A stretch of DNA of 64,000 bases, from the NCBI RefSeq assembly GCF_003391095.1, contig NZ_CP031447.1:3534001-3598000 (forward strand), written 5' to 3'. The stretch comes from Austwickia chelonae (GTDB lineage: Bacteria > Actinomycetota > Actinomycetes > Actinomycetales > Dermatophilaceae). The notes under the pieces were generated by a model that worked only from the letters and a program-made list of their open reading frames with translations, was not told the DNA's origin and ran no database searches. The translations under genes and the position numbers were made by a program. This document shows positions 14,976 to 23,104 of this stretch, one piece after another (the stretch's first letter is position 1; every line of letters starts with the position of its first letter).

Positions 14976-15418
14976 TCGGGGAGTTGCCCAACTTCTTCAC
15001 ATCGACTGAACCAACGATCCGGGGTGGTCGTGCTCGTAAATGTCTCACCGGCTCACCAGTGGCCCGGTCAACACCTGACAATCGATTCAGCCCGCCAGCG
15101 GCGAGGACCCGGTAGACCCTCCAGGGTGCGACCCCGACCCTGGCGGCGAGCTGGACAGGGCCTTGGGGCAACCGCAGTCGCAGCGACACAACCCGGGAGG
15201 TGACCTGCTTGCTGGTCCTTGTTCGGCGAGGAGTACGGACGCGACGACCCATCCGGCATCGGCTCCCCGGCCCGGTCACGATCAGCCCAGCGTTTGACCG
15301 TTGGCCACGAGCACTGGAACCTTGCGGCGACCTCGAAGATCGGAACATGCTGCTCGACCACCAACCGGGCAACCGGCAAACGGGCGCGCGGAGTCAGGGC
15401 TGCGTTAACGTGAGACAT
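14976..15418 (-). pseudogene. IS481-family transposase remnant with frameshift
   Basis: From ATG 15418 the minus strand reads MSHVNAALTPRARLPVARLV, then VAARFQCSWPTVKRWADR: the helix-turn-helix start of IS481 transposases. The frame shifts near 15220 and continues as SRVVSLRLRLPQGPVQLAAR, VYRVLAAGGLNRLS and finally GSVDVKKLGNSP, where the catalytic domain should begin. The DDE domain is missing and the sequence runs into the IS1380 fragment. It is non-functional. Confidence 0.75.
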
Positions 15419-15444
15419 CAGAGGGCCTTCCCGGACGGTGAGAG

Positions 15445-15966
15445 ATGTCGCAATCCCCACTCAACCAGCAAGATCCTCCCTCGCGTCATCACACGCTCGG
15501 ACCACACTCGATCAACCAACGCGTCCGATCAGTACAACTAGGAGAAGCACCAGAAGAGGCAGCCACAGCAGACGCGCTGATCCGCCGACCGGAGAACGAC
15601 GGTTGGGTCTTGCCTCTCGCGGACACCGGTGTTCGAGTGCAAGTCGACTATGCGCTGTCTTTCCTGACTTCCGATGGCTACATCTTTCGGATCGAGCAAC
15701 CGTTGACCCTGACCAGCAGTGACGGGCATCAGCACCTGTTGGTCCCCGAAGGCGATCCGACGAAGCTGGCTCCGGCGTTGGAACTGGGACGAACCACCAT
15801 GACCATGGCCAACGCCTTCGACGATGGCCACTTGGAACTCGCCTTCGGTAACGGTGTCACGATCCACGTGCCACCAGGAGAGGACTTCGAGTCCTGGCAG
15901 GCCTGCGGTCCCGAGGGTCTGATGCTTGTCGCTGTTCCGGAGGGAGGACTATCACTATGGCGATGA
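15445..15966 (+). CDS. DUF6188-like protein, probable orphan immunity protein
   Basis: A protein of up to 173 residues. The first 40 or so are low-complexity and may not be native, as they begin inside the IS481 remnant. The conserved part starts at about residue 50: VQVDYALSFLTSDGYIFRIE, then LVPEGDPTKLAPALELG, DDGHLELAFGNGVTIHVPPG, and the closing SWQACGPEGLMLVAVPEGG with LSLWR. This ordered pattern (an RIE strand, DG-x-L-x-L-x-F, W-x-x-x-G, final W) fits the DUF6188 family, which often sits next to toxin tips. The stop overlaps the ATG of the next signal-peptide frame at 15963. No toxin remains upstream. Confidence 0.6.
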   Translation: MSQSPLNQQDPPSRHHTLGPHSINQRVRSVQLGEAPEEAATADALIRRPENDGWVLPLADTGVRVQVDYALSFLTSDGYIFRIEQPLTLTSSDGHQHLLVPEGDPTKLAPALELGRTTMTMANAFDDGHLELAFGNGVTIHVPPGEDFESWQACGPEGLMLVAVPEGGLSLWR

Positions 15967-16264
15967 CCAGGTCGTGGACGCGCGTCGTGATGGTCGACGC
16001 CCTTCCTCCTTGATCTGCTCTCGCTCTATCTTCGGCCGCTGCTACCACCGCTCCACTGGTCTCGGCCACCCATGACCACCCGGGATACCCCTACGTCAAC
16101 ATCTCGGCGATCATCACCGATCTGGCCGGCTCCCCCCCACCGAACTCCTCACCACCCCAGACCCCACCGGCCAGACCCGCTGGGGCATGCGCTGGAAGCC
16201 CGCCCTGAACGCCTTCGCCACCACCTTCGCTGACCGCATGCCCGCGGCCAGCACCCACCACTAG
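15963..16264 (+). pseudogene. Broken secreted unit 5: signal peptide + Rhs core piece + IS256-like tail
   Basis: ATG 15963 overlaps the preceding stop (ATGA). The frame reads MTRSWTRVVMVDALPP, hits a TGA, and in the same phase continues SALALSSAAATTAPLVSATH: a signal peptide with a nonsense codon. It then gives NISAIITDLAGSP, which copies the Rhs core of the big gene. A longer C run (near 16135) shifts the frame into TELLTTPDPTG. The end, RWKPALNAFATTFADRMPAA, matches the C-terminus of IS256-family transposases. So it is a chimera of three sources. Confidence 0.6.
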
Positions 16265-16302
16265 AAACCGCCACTTACACCGTAAATCGGATAGTCTCTT
16301 CC

Positions 16303-16524
16303 GTGGGCTCGATCGATGAGATGCGCGCGACGTTTGATGCGTGGTCAGTAGGAGCCGAACGGCTGCCAGCTCGCGGGCCGAAGATCCCGGACGTCTGTCA
16401 ACTGCCAGACGGTGGTGTCATCCAGTGGCAGGAAGACTCGATGACCAGCGGCCCGACCATCGACATCCTTCCCGTTGGGAGCGCTCCCCGAAAGGTTCAT
16501 CTTGCGGACGGTGTCGCATGGTGA
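16303..16524 (+). CDS. Orphan toxin-tip fragment
   Basis: A 73-residue frame from GTG 16303, with a strand-rich ending: CQLPDGGVIQWQEDSM, GPTIDILPVG and PRKVHLADGVAW. Endings of this type, with a final K-V-H-x-A-D-G-x-x-W, recur at the C-terminus of actinobacterial polymorphic toxins. There is no signal peptide or Rhs core, so whether it is expressed is doubtful. Its stop overlaps the start of the next gene, as in toxin-immunity pairs. Confidence 0.5.
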   Translation: MGSIDEMRATFDAWSVGAERLPARGPKIPDVCQLPDGGVIQWQEDSMTSGPTIDILPVGSAPRKVHLADGVAW

Positions 16525-16853
16525 CCGAACAGGCGGCGGTTTCGGAGCTGCTGGACTGTGGCCGCGTCGACTGGGTTTCACTTCAAGATGTGGTTTGGTA
16601 CAGCACGCATGGGGATGTCAACCCCGAGTCACAGTCACTCGCAATGAGCGTATTGAGGAGGCTCTTCTGCGAAGGACTCATGGTTCCTGGTGATCTCGGC
16701 GAGACGGGATTTGAGGACTGGCTCGGAACTGTAGAGGACTGGCTGGATCGCGCCTGGGCACAGCTTGAGTTCTTCGGTTGGGCCCCTATGGGCGACGGGT
16801 TTTGGCTCCGAATGACGGATCGCGGTCGGGAACTCTCGGAGGCATCGTCGTGA
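16518..16853 (+). CDS. Putative immunity protein for the tip at 16303
   Basis: A protein of 111 residues from ATG 16518, or 110 from GTG 16521, overlapping the end of the tip fragment. It is mainly helical and acidic (VSELLDCGRVDWVSLQDVVW, DLGETGFEDWLGTVEDWLDR, LEFFGWAPMGDGFWLRMT). No signal peptide or membrane segment is seen. The acidic helical composition and the overlap suggest a cytoplasmic immunity protein; no family is recognised. Confidence 0.6.
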   Translation: MVTEQAAVSELLDCGRVDWVSLQDVVWYSTHGDVNPESQSLAMSVLRRLFCEGLMVPGDLGETGFEDWLGTVEDWLDRAWAQLEFFGWAPMGDGFWLRMTDRGRELSEASS

Positions 16854-17066
16854 GGCGCATGGCCGTCGTCATGAAAGACCGGGGTGAGGGCGGGACCGAT
16901 CCCCCTCCGGGAGGAAGACCGACGCCGGGCCCGCTACATACGGTGAAGAAAAGGCCGAGCATTCGGGACGGCACGCCAAAGGCGCTGACATGACGGCCCG
17001 AATGCCCAGGCAGCTCCTTCTATCACCGATAATTTCGGTGTCGGCCGTCGCCGACAGCCGACACTT

Positions 17067-17312
17067 CTAGTCGCGAGGACGATTAGCTCTGAGGAAAATC
17101 ATCAGTAGCCCCACAACAAAAGAGGCAGCCCCAATGAGTAAAGACAGAATGCCGAGCATGTAGGGAATCCCACCGCTCCCTGACAGGTATCCCGTCAGCG
17201 ATATGCCCGCGATCATAAGCACCATCCCAGACATTAATACGACTGACGGATGCGTACCTTTTCTTGACCTGTTCGACTCAAGACTCATGCGGTGCAGTAA
17301 CCATTCTTGCAA
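17067..17312 (-). CDS. Small two-helix membrane protein
   Basis: A protein of 81 residues from TTG 17312 (4 bases after the upstream gene), or 73 residues from ATG 17288. A basic cytoplasmic start (SNRSRKGTHPS) is followed by two hydrophobic segments (VLMSGMVLMIAGISLTGYL and MLGILSLLIGAASFVVGLLM) and a short basic tail. It follows a small exported peptide gene on the same strand, and the pair looks like an operon. Immunity to, or export of, that peptide is conceivable, but there is no direct evidence. Confidence 0.55.
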   Translation of the reverse strand: MQEWLLHRMSLESNRSRKGTHPSVVLMSGMVLMIAGISLTGYLSGSGGIPYMLGILSLLIGAASFVVGLLMIFLRANRPRD

Positions 17313-17316
17313 CAGC

Positions 17317-17490
17317 TCATGACGACATGATAGGCCGAGAAGCCTTATCTAGGACATCACCCAAGTGAATCCCCCGAGCCGAGTACGAGGCAACCTCGGA
17401 ATCCGACTTAGGGGAGGCATACGCCAGTCCGGAGATCCCGCCTAGAACGAGGGCCGAGGATGTGACTATCGTCATGATGGATTTAAACAT
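17317..17490 (-). CDS. Small exported peptide precursor
   Basis: From ATG 17490, with AGAAGG nine to ten bases upstream, the frame encodes 57 residues. They form a signal peptide (MFKSIMTIVTSSALVLGGIS, cleavage near YAS) followed by a mature part of about 30 residues rich in serine and charged residues (DSEVASYSARGIHLGDVLDK). A longer frame reaching 17643 is not needed. Base composition is lower in GC than the surrounding toxin array. Product and role are unknown; a secreted peptide paired with a small membrane protein is the visible pattern. Confidence 0.55.
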   Translation of the reverse strand: MFKSIMTIVTSSALVLGGISGLAYASPKSDSEVASYSARGIHLGDVLDKASRPIMSS

Positions 17491-17782
17491 GGCCAGCCTT
17501 CTGGGAAGTTGAGCCAAGGTTCGGGACAATCGGCGCAATCCGAACGATAATCCAGCAATTGTCGATATGCCGTCAAAATCAAGTATCTTTTCATTAAAGA
17601 ACTCCTCAGCAACAACAGCAAGGCCACACCCTGGGTGACCCACTCGTCAGTGTGGGATAACTCGCAGCCAGGCGAGTACGCCGTCGGGGTGAGAGACCCA
17701 CAGACCAGAATGGACCCTCAGAACATCGTGGACCGGTTCGGGGTTCCGACCACCCCAAGCCACGCGGTGAGAGGGTGCTCAC

Positions 17783-18175
17783 ATGGCCCTCGACATCGAA
17801 CGTCTCGCGCCGGTGATCCGCGACGCATGGGGTCCGGACACGTGCTACCCCTACGCACGTGAGCAGTGGAGCGTCGCGAACCCCTCCCGTGAGCAGTGCG
17901 GCATGACCGCGCTCGTGATCCACGATCTTCTTGGCGGCGACCTGCTCCTCGGAGAAGTCTTCGTCGATGGCAGGAAGACCGGCTACCACTACTGGAACCG
18001 TCTGCCCGACGGCACGGTGGTAGACCTCACGGCCGAACAGTTCACCGCGGAAGAATCAGTCGTCGGGTATCAGGTCGTCGAGCGCCCGTCAGGCAGGCCG
18101 CGTCACTTCGCCGAGCCCTACTTCGTGCTGCGGGCCCGAGTGCTCGAAGCGCTGGATCGCACCCACCCCTCCTGA
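17783..18175 (+). CDS. YunG-family protein
   Basis: A protein of 130 residues from ATG 17783, with GAGAGGG upstream. The family signature is plain: WGPDTCYPYAREQWSVANPS, then REQCGMTALVIHDLLGGDLL with a conserved cysteine, and YHYWNRLPDGTVVDLTAEQF. The cysteine plus the later histidine/aspartate suggest a papain-like or transglutaminase-like fold, but biochemical function of YunG proteins is not known to me. It stands alone between the small-peptide operon and a broken protease-like gene. Confidence 0.8.
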   Translation: MALDIERLAPVIRDAWGPDTCYPYAREQWSVANPSREQCGMTALVIHDLLGGDLLLGEVFVDGRKTGYHYWNRLPDGTVVDLTAEQFTAEESVVGYQVVERPSGRPRHFAEPYFVLRARVLEALDRTHPS

Positions 18176-18311
18176 CGCCCTTCCCTGGCGTCGCTGAAGA
18201 AGCGATCGCTCGCTCAACGCCGCGCTCATCGCGTAGCGTCCGCTCCTGCCGCATCTGGCGCGTCGTGCCTGAGGTCGTGCGGTGGTTGCGTGGCTCCGGC
18301 ATCATCAGAGC

Positions 18312-19154
18312 GTGGTGAAGGTGATCTCGACGGTTCCCGCGTACCGAGCGATGGCTGCGATCGAGGACGAACACGACCGGCAGGACGCGTGGATGCGCCT
18401 GTACGAGAGCGCACACGAGGACGTGTTCGCGCGCTACTACTCCAGCTGGGGCCGCACCGAGTGTCGCGTTGGGGCCGCTGGCATCGCCCCGCAGCTGGTG
18501 GCGACGATCGAGGCGCGGGAACGACGCATGCGAGCGGTTCTCGCCTCGATGAACGGCAAGCTCGCCGAGCACGGCGTCGAAGCCGATGACCTCGAGGCCG
18601 TCCTCATGGTCGGCGGTCACACCTCCAACGGCTGAGTCACCGAGCTGCACGGCAAGCCCACGCTCTTCATCGCGTTGGAGTTTCTCTCGGACGGCGTCGG
18701 TGACGAGGTACTCGCCGTGCACGAGGGCTTGCACGCGATCCACTTTCGCCACGGCGCAGCGATCGAGGAACCGGGAACCGTGGCCGCCTCGATCTTGTGC
18801 GAGGGACTCGCAGTCGCGCTCTCGCGCCTGTTGGTCCCTGGCCACCCGGACAGCATCTACCTGTGGTTCGACGTAGAGCACCACGGCTGGGTGCAGGAGT
18901 GCCGCAACCTGGCCTCCGAGATCACGCGCTACGTCTCCCGCTACCTCGACTCGACGGACGAGACCCCAGAGACTGCCGGACTGCTGCGCACCAGGCCCAT
19001 GGAGGGCCTGCCCAGCCGGTGCGGCTATTGGCTCGGCGACCAAATGGTCACGGAGTGGATCGCGTCCGGCACTACTCCTGCCGAACTCCTCCGGCTCCCG
19101 CTGGACCAAGCCGTCGAGCGCGCCCGCGAGTGGATCCTCGCCGCCGCCGACTGA
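18312..19154 (+). pseudogene. DUF2268-like putative Zn-protease with an in-frame TGA
   Basis: From GTG 18312 the frame is open to a TGA at 18633-18635 and then continues in exactly the same frame to 19154, total about 280 codons. The protein before and after the stop reads smoothly: LEAVLMVGGHTSNG, stop, VTELHGKPTLFIALEF. Downstream is AVHEGLHAIHF, an H-E-x-x-H zinc site, followed by ASILCEGLAVALSRLLVPG. Layout matches the predicted Zn-dependent proteases of DUF2268 type. One base (TGG to TGA) would explain the stop. It could be a recent nonsense mutation or a read error. Confidence 0.7.
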
Positions 19155-19285
19155 GTCTTCCATGGGCTCGCACGCGCGCTCATGCCGCGAGGGGCGCGTC
19201 TGAGCCAGGTGCCTCACGCGCCCGTCGTCGGTGCGACCCGCAGCCTCCGGGGGTGGAGCCGGGTCCGCTGCGGACAATGTCGTCA

Positions 19286-19465
19286 ATGGTGTTCGACTAC
19301 GGGCTCAACTCACGGGTCAGGAGATTTCTGGGGGGTCACGCCTTCCAGAAGCACGTGATCGATAAGGCAGAGTTCCCGGGGATCACGACTCGCGAACAGT
19401 TCGCTTCGCACATCGAGGACGTGGTCGCCAGCGGATTGGCGAGATTCTTCGAGAGGTCTTCGTTC
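19286..19465 (+). pseudogene. N-terminal part of a toxin tip, truncated
   Basis: From ATG 19286 the frame gives MVFDYGLNSRVRRFLGGHAF, then QKHVIDKAEFPGITTREQFA and HIEDVVASGLARF, after which similarity to anything toxin-like ends. The F-x-K-H-V---EFPGI-T---F--HIE-V pattern is characteristic of a frequent Rhs/CdiA-type tip family whose C-terminus normally continues with an R-T-A-Y-W segment. Here that end is replaced by the 3' end of a DeoR gene on the other strand. Confidence 0.55.
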
Positions 19466-19468
19466 AGA

Positions 19469-20209
19469 TCATCGTGCGAAGTGGATGTGCACTCCGGCTG
19501 CATGGAACTCGTCCAGGGCCTGTTCCGGGGCATCTTGAGTGGTGACAAGGTCGTCCAGGTCTTCGACTTGCCCGAAGCGGAAGCTGGAGGTGCGGGCCAG
19601 TTTGTCGCCGGTGGCAGCGAGGATGACTCGAGCCGAGCAGGCAAGTATCGCTCGTTTCACCATGGCGTCCTCCGATGCAGTGACCGTCAGCCCTGCGGAC
19701 GGTGCGGCCGAACAGGCCCCGATGACGGCGGTATCGGCCCGAAAGTTGTCCAGGGTCGCAATGCTGGAAGCGGCGTCGGCGCTGAGGCCACCGGGCGCGA
19801 TCCGACCACCGGGGACGATGACCGCTGTAGCGTCTCCGCCGCCTAATTCCACAGCGGCGTGCAGGCTCAGACACAGCGCAGTGATCGGGCGTCCCGAGAG
19901 CGCTCGAGCAACTGAAGTCACGGTGGAACCGTTGTCCAGCACGACGGAGGTGCCATCGCCGATCAGCGAGGCGACATGGGAGGCGATGGCGGTTTTTGCC
20001 GACGAGTTCTCGAGGGCACGCACCGCGTAGGGGTGGGGAGATCCTCGACGGTCCACAGTGACTGCACCTCCGTGCACCCTGCGCAGCAGTCCTTGCCCTT
20101 CGAGGTCGGCGAGGTCTCGTCGAATCGTCACCGTGGAGGCACCGGACAGATCTGCGAGAGCGTGGACGCTGATCCCGGAGATTTCGTGGTGTTGAGCGTG
20201 CCGTGACAT
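19469..20209 (-). pseudogene. DeoR-family regulator with 5' end removed by IS1380 insertion
   Basis: The minus-strand frame covers a DeoR protein from within its helix-turn-helix (SVHALADLSGASTVTIRRDL) through LRRVHGGAV to the sugar-phosphate sensor domain (SVVLDNGSTVTSVARAL, ending VHIHFAR). The native N-terminus is gone. The left end of the IS1380 element lies at 20174, and the first 12 codons (MSRHAQHHEISG) are IS sequence. The frame is open across the junction, so a hybrid of 246 residues with a replaced first helix could be made. DNA binding is probably impaired. Confidence 0.75.
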
Positions 20210-21857
20210 GAGAAGTGCCCTTGACCTGCAAGGATGTTGATTTCGACGTCAGTATCCGCAGGATCAGAAGGGCACTTCCCAGGTGAGTAAGCGTAGCGGG
20301 CTCTACCCCCATGTCCGGGTCGACACCGCGGCGGTGCCAGCGGTCGCTCAGGCCGGTGGGGTCCTGTTGACAAAGACGGCGCGCGTATCGGGTCTGGACC
20401 GGGCGTTGAGTCAGGCACTGCTTCCGTGGCGGAAGCCGTTGGCCAGGCACGACCCGGCTAAGGTCCTGCTGGATCTGGGGATGTCACTGGCGTTGGGTGG
20501 GGACACCTGCCGGGACGCGGCCCTGTTGCGGGCCGAACCGGGGGTGTACGGGCCGGTCGCCTCGGACGCCACGATCTGCCGCACCATCGCCGCGCTGGCC
20601 GCCGACGTGGCTAGGGTCGAGAAGGCCGTTGCAGGTGCGCGGGCGGTAGCTCGCGCCCATGTGTGGGCGCTGGCCGGGCGGCACGCCCCGAACCACGGCA
20701 TCGACGCCGCGAATCCGCTGGTCATCGACCTGGACGCCACGTTGGTGAGGGCCCACTCCGAGAAGGAGCAGGCCGCGCCAACCTTTAAACGTGGCTACGG
20801 GTTCCACCCACTGTGCGCCTTCGTCGACCACGGTCCCAAGGGGAGCGGGGAGGCGTTGGCGATGTTGCTGCGCCCGGGGAACGCCGGCTCGAACACGGCC
20901 GCCGACCATGAACATGTCATCAAGGCGGTCCTGGCCGCACTGCCCGACACCGATGCGTCCCGGCCTGGCAGGAAGGTGTTGATCCGCACTGACGGCGCCG
21001 GGGGCACTCGGAAGCTGTTGGGGTTCCTGCACCGCCGCGGCCTGTCGTACTCCATCGGCTGGACCCTGCCCGCGAACACCCCCGAGTTGTACAACCTGAT
21101 TCCCGAGCAGGTGTGGCAGGGCGCGTACAACGCCGACGGCGCCGTACGCGAGGGTGCTGACGTAGCCGAGTTCACCGACCTGCTCACCGGCGCCGGCAAG
21201 CTGAAAGGCTACCCACCGGGGATGCGGATCATCGTGCGCCGGGAACGGCCCCACCCCGGCGCGCAACTGCGCTTCGATGACGTCGCCGGCTACCGGTTGA
21301 CCGCGTTCGTCACCAACACCACCCGCGGGCAACTGGCTGACCTGGAGCTGCGCCACCGCCGCCGGGCCCGCTGCGAAGACCGCATCCGGATCGCCAAAGA
21401 CACCGGCTTGACCAACCTGCCCCTGCAAGGCTTCGCGCAGAACCGCGTCTGGCTCCTGATCGTGCAGCTCGCGAACGATCTCCTGGCGTGGATGGCCATG
21501 CTCGCCCTGACCGGGCACGACGCGCGCCGGTGGGAACCCAAGACCCTGCGCCACCGCCTGTTCACCATCGCCGCCACCCTCGCGCGCACCGCCCGGCAAC
21601 GGGTCCTCCACATCAAGAACACCGCCCCATGGGCCGGGCTGTTCACCACCGCGTGGACCAACCTGAGCGCACTGTCACCGCCTTGACCAGCGCACTCAAC
21701 CAACCCCTACCAACCCCGAGACACCCTCGTTCGTGGAAAACGACGCCCACCGGCAGCGACATCCCGGCCACTGTCGTACCCACCTGCCAGAATTCACCCC
21801 ACAACAACGGCAACGGCGCCGACTACACCGACGCCGCGCCCTGATGAAACATCCGGG
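20174..21857. mobile_element. IS1380-family element, copy 1 (1684 bp)
   Basis: The ends are imperfect inverted repeats: CCCGGAGATTTCGT on the left, and the complement CCCGGATGTTTCAT on the right. CTGAT flanks both sides (20169-20173 and 21858-21862), a 5-bp target duplication. The one transposase gene is intact. The whole element is repeated at 27242-28925. It separates a DeoR gene from its start. Confidence 0.92.
20283..21686 (+). CDS. Transposase, IS1380 family (copy 1)
   Basis: A protein of 467 residues from GTG 20283. Landmarks are an N-terminal SGLYPHVRVDTAAVPAVAQA, LDLGMSLALGGDTCRDAALL, a first catalytic aspartate in LVIDLDATLVRAHSEKE, a second in VLIRTDGAGGT, and a late glutamate in RCEDRIRIAKDTGL. 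This is the DDE_Tnp_1 arrangement of IS1380 transposases. The protein sequence is identical to that of copy 2, so the two insertions are recent or kept alike by recombination. Confidence 0.93.
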   Translation: MSKRSGLYPHVRVDTAAVPAVAQAGGVLLTKTARVSGLDRALSQALLPWRKPLARHDPAKVLLDLGMSLALGGDTCRDAALLRAEPGVYGPVASDATICRTIAALAADVARVEKAVAGARAVARAHVWALAGRHAPNHGIDAANPLVIDLDATLVRAHSEKEQAAPTFKRGYGFHPLCAFVDHGPKGSGEALAMLLRPGNAGSNTAADHEHVIKAVLAALPDTDASRPGRKVLIRTDGAGGTRKLLGFLHRRGLSYSIGWTLPANTPELYNLIPEQVWQGAYNADGAVREGADVAEFTDLLTGAGKLKGYPPGMRIIVRRERPHPGAQLRFDDVAGYRLTAFVTNTTRGQLADLELRHRRRARCEDRIRIAKDTGLTNLPLQGFAQNRVWLLIVQLANDLLAWMAMLALTGHDARRWEPKTLRHRLFTIAATLARTARQRVLHIKNTAPWAGLFTTAWTNLSALSPP

Positions 21858-21945
21858 CTGATGGGTTGTTTACCCAGCGCCCTGATGATCAGTTTGTGCC
21901 GAAGTGATCGTTGCATGTGATCATGCGATCATTGATGGTGGGGAG

Positions 21946-22350
21946 ATGACAACTTCTGGAGCACCCACCGTCACGCTAGATCATGCCGGACTTTATGTCG
22001 CCGACCTGGAACGATCGCGCGATTTCTTCCGCACCTATTTCGGCGCCACGTCCAACGACGGATATCACAACCCGCGCACCGGATTGCGCACCTATTTTCT
22101 GTCCTTCGATGGTCGAGCACGTCTGGAAATCATGACTCGACCGGGGGTGGATCGAACGGCCGATGAGGGCCTGCTCGGCTGGGCACATATCGCCTTCAGG
22201 CTGGGGTCCCGTGTTGCTGTGGATGAGACAACTTCACGTCTGCTCGCGGACGGTTACGAGGTGGTGGACGGGCCACGACTCACCGGTGACGGCTACTACG
22301 AAGCCGTGGTGTTAGACCACGAAGGGAACCGGATCGAGTTGGTTGCCTGA
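21946..22350 (+). CDS. VOC-family (glyoxalase/bleomycin-resistance fold) protein
   Basis: A protein of 134 residues from ATG 21946, with GGTGGGGAG just upstream. It shows the vicinal-oxygen-chelate pattern: VTLDHAGLYVADLERSRDFF with the metal-binding histidine, RTYFLSFDGRARLEIMTRPG, WAHIAFRLGSRVAVDETTSR with the second histidine, and VVLDHEGNRIELVA with the closing glutamate. Such enzymes catalyse isomerisation, epoxide opening or dioxygenation; the substrate is not predictable. Its 3' end overlaps a broken DUF2243 gene on the other strand. Confidence 0.88.
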   Translation: MTTSGAPTVTLDHAGLYVADLERSRDFFRTYFGATSNDGYHNPRTGLRTYFLSFDGRARLEIMTRPGVDRTADEGLLGWAHIAFRLGSRVAVDETTSRLLADGYEVVDGPRLTGDGYYEAVVLDHEGNRIELVA

Positions 22351-22564
22351 CCCGGCTGCCGTACGGCTGGTGCCACTGCAGCAGCTGATGCAGGCCGATC
22401 CCGTCAAGGAAGCCGCCCAGGCCCACGCCCACGCCCACGCCCACGCCCACGCCCACGCCCACGCCCACGCCCACGCCCACGCCCACGCCCAGGATGATGC
22501 CGAGAACGGTGATGCTCGCAGGTTCGAGCCGATCGTACGTGCGCGCGTCGATCGAGGCGCTCAT
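22280..22564 (-). pseudogene. DUF2243 membrane-protein N-terminus with a hexanucleotide expansion
   Basis: ATG 22564 on the minus strand has a good AAGGAG site upstream. The start MSASIDARTYDRLEPASITV leads into a membrane helix, a long run of Gly-Val pairs, and then LGGFLDGIGLHQLLQWHQ, which is the DUF2243 hallmark (GGF-DGI-LHQ-LQWHH). Beyond QWHQ the frame enters the antisense of the VOC gene, so the rest is missing. The Gly-Val run is encoded by a six-base repeat and lengthens the first helix well beyond a normal membrane span. Confidence 0.7.
22421..22490 (+). repeat. Hexanucleotide tandem repeat (GCCCAC)n, about 11.7 copies
   Basis: A perfect 70-base run of GCCCAC on the plus strand (GTGGGC on the minus strand). 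It lies inside the DUF2243 fragment, where it encodes alternating Val-Gly. Such an array is prone to slipped-strand length change by multiples of two codons. Confidence 0.95.
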
Positions 22565-23104
22565 CGCGTCTCCTTCCCTCAGCCGCCGAGCGACGGCCTG
22601 TGCGTGGCGCTGTGCCGTGCAGGGGCTTTGACCTGCGCGAGGTGCCTTGCCCCACTTCGGGATTCTTATGCACGGCTATTGGCGCGGGCCGCGTGAACGG
22701 TCGGTCGGCAGGGTATGGGGCCGACATGAGCTACGGACTTCTCGTCATCGGTAGCGGCCACCGGCAAGACGCTCACGTAATCCCGCATCGCACCTTGACT
22801 ATGGACGGATCCAGGCTCACGTTCCCGCGCCGTTCGCCATGCTATTCAGTGATCCAGCGCTGGAGATGCATGCGTTTCTTGTCACAAGATGGATAGGCGA
22901 GCTAGCCAACTGCGCCCTGGATGAGCACGACAACCTTGAGTGATTCACACCGGTCGAGATCGAGTGCCTGACGATGGCCGATGCCATCGCGATTCCTAGC
23001 TCGTCCAGACATCGGACAAGTTCCGCTCACTCAGTCGTGACAGTGACGATTCCGTTCATCGCGACCACGCCCGCGACCTAGGCAGCGTCGAGACGCACGC
23101 TGTC
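22565..23104. other. Stretch without a recognisable gene
   Basis: There are short frames (for example from ATG 22726) but none has a convincing ribosome site, codon pattern or family resemblance. It holds the upstream region of the DUF2243 fragment and the 3' flank of the AIPR gene. I see no RNA gene here. Confidence 0.5.

Noticed and set aside
16850..16993. Short frame beginning GTG 16850 that overlaps the immunity stop
   Set aside because: It would give 47 residues with no signal peptide, no hydrophobic segment and no family resemblance; the overlap alone is not enough.
20484..21611. A 375-codon minus-strand frame within the IS1380 transposase (also at 27552-28679)
   Set aside because: Glycine/glutamine/proline-rich antisense frame with no family resemblance; the transposase on the plus strand is clear.
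22421..22490. Possible CRISPR array
   Set aside because: The units are six bases with no spacers; it is a simple tandem repeat.
22343..22696. Plus-strand frame with an Ala-His run (AHAHAH) that looks like a metal-binding histidine-rich protein
   Set aside because: The minus-strand frame has a strong ribosome site and the DUF2243 motif; the histidine run is the antisense reading of the Gly-Val repeat.
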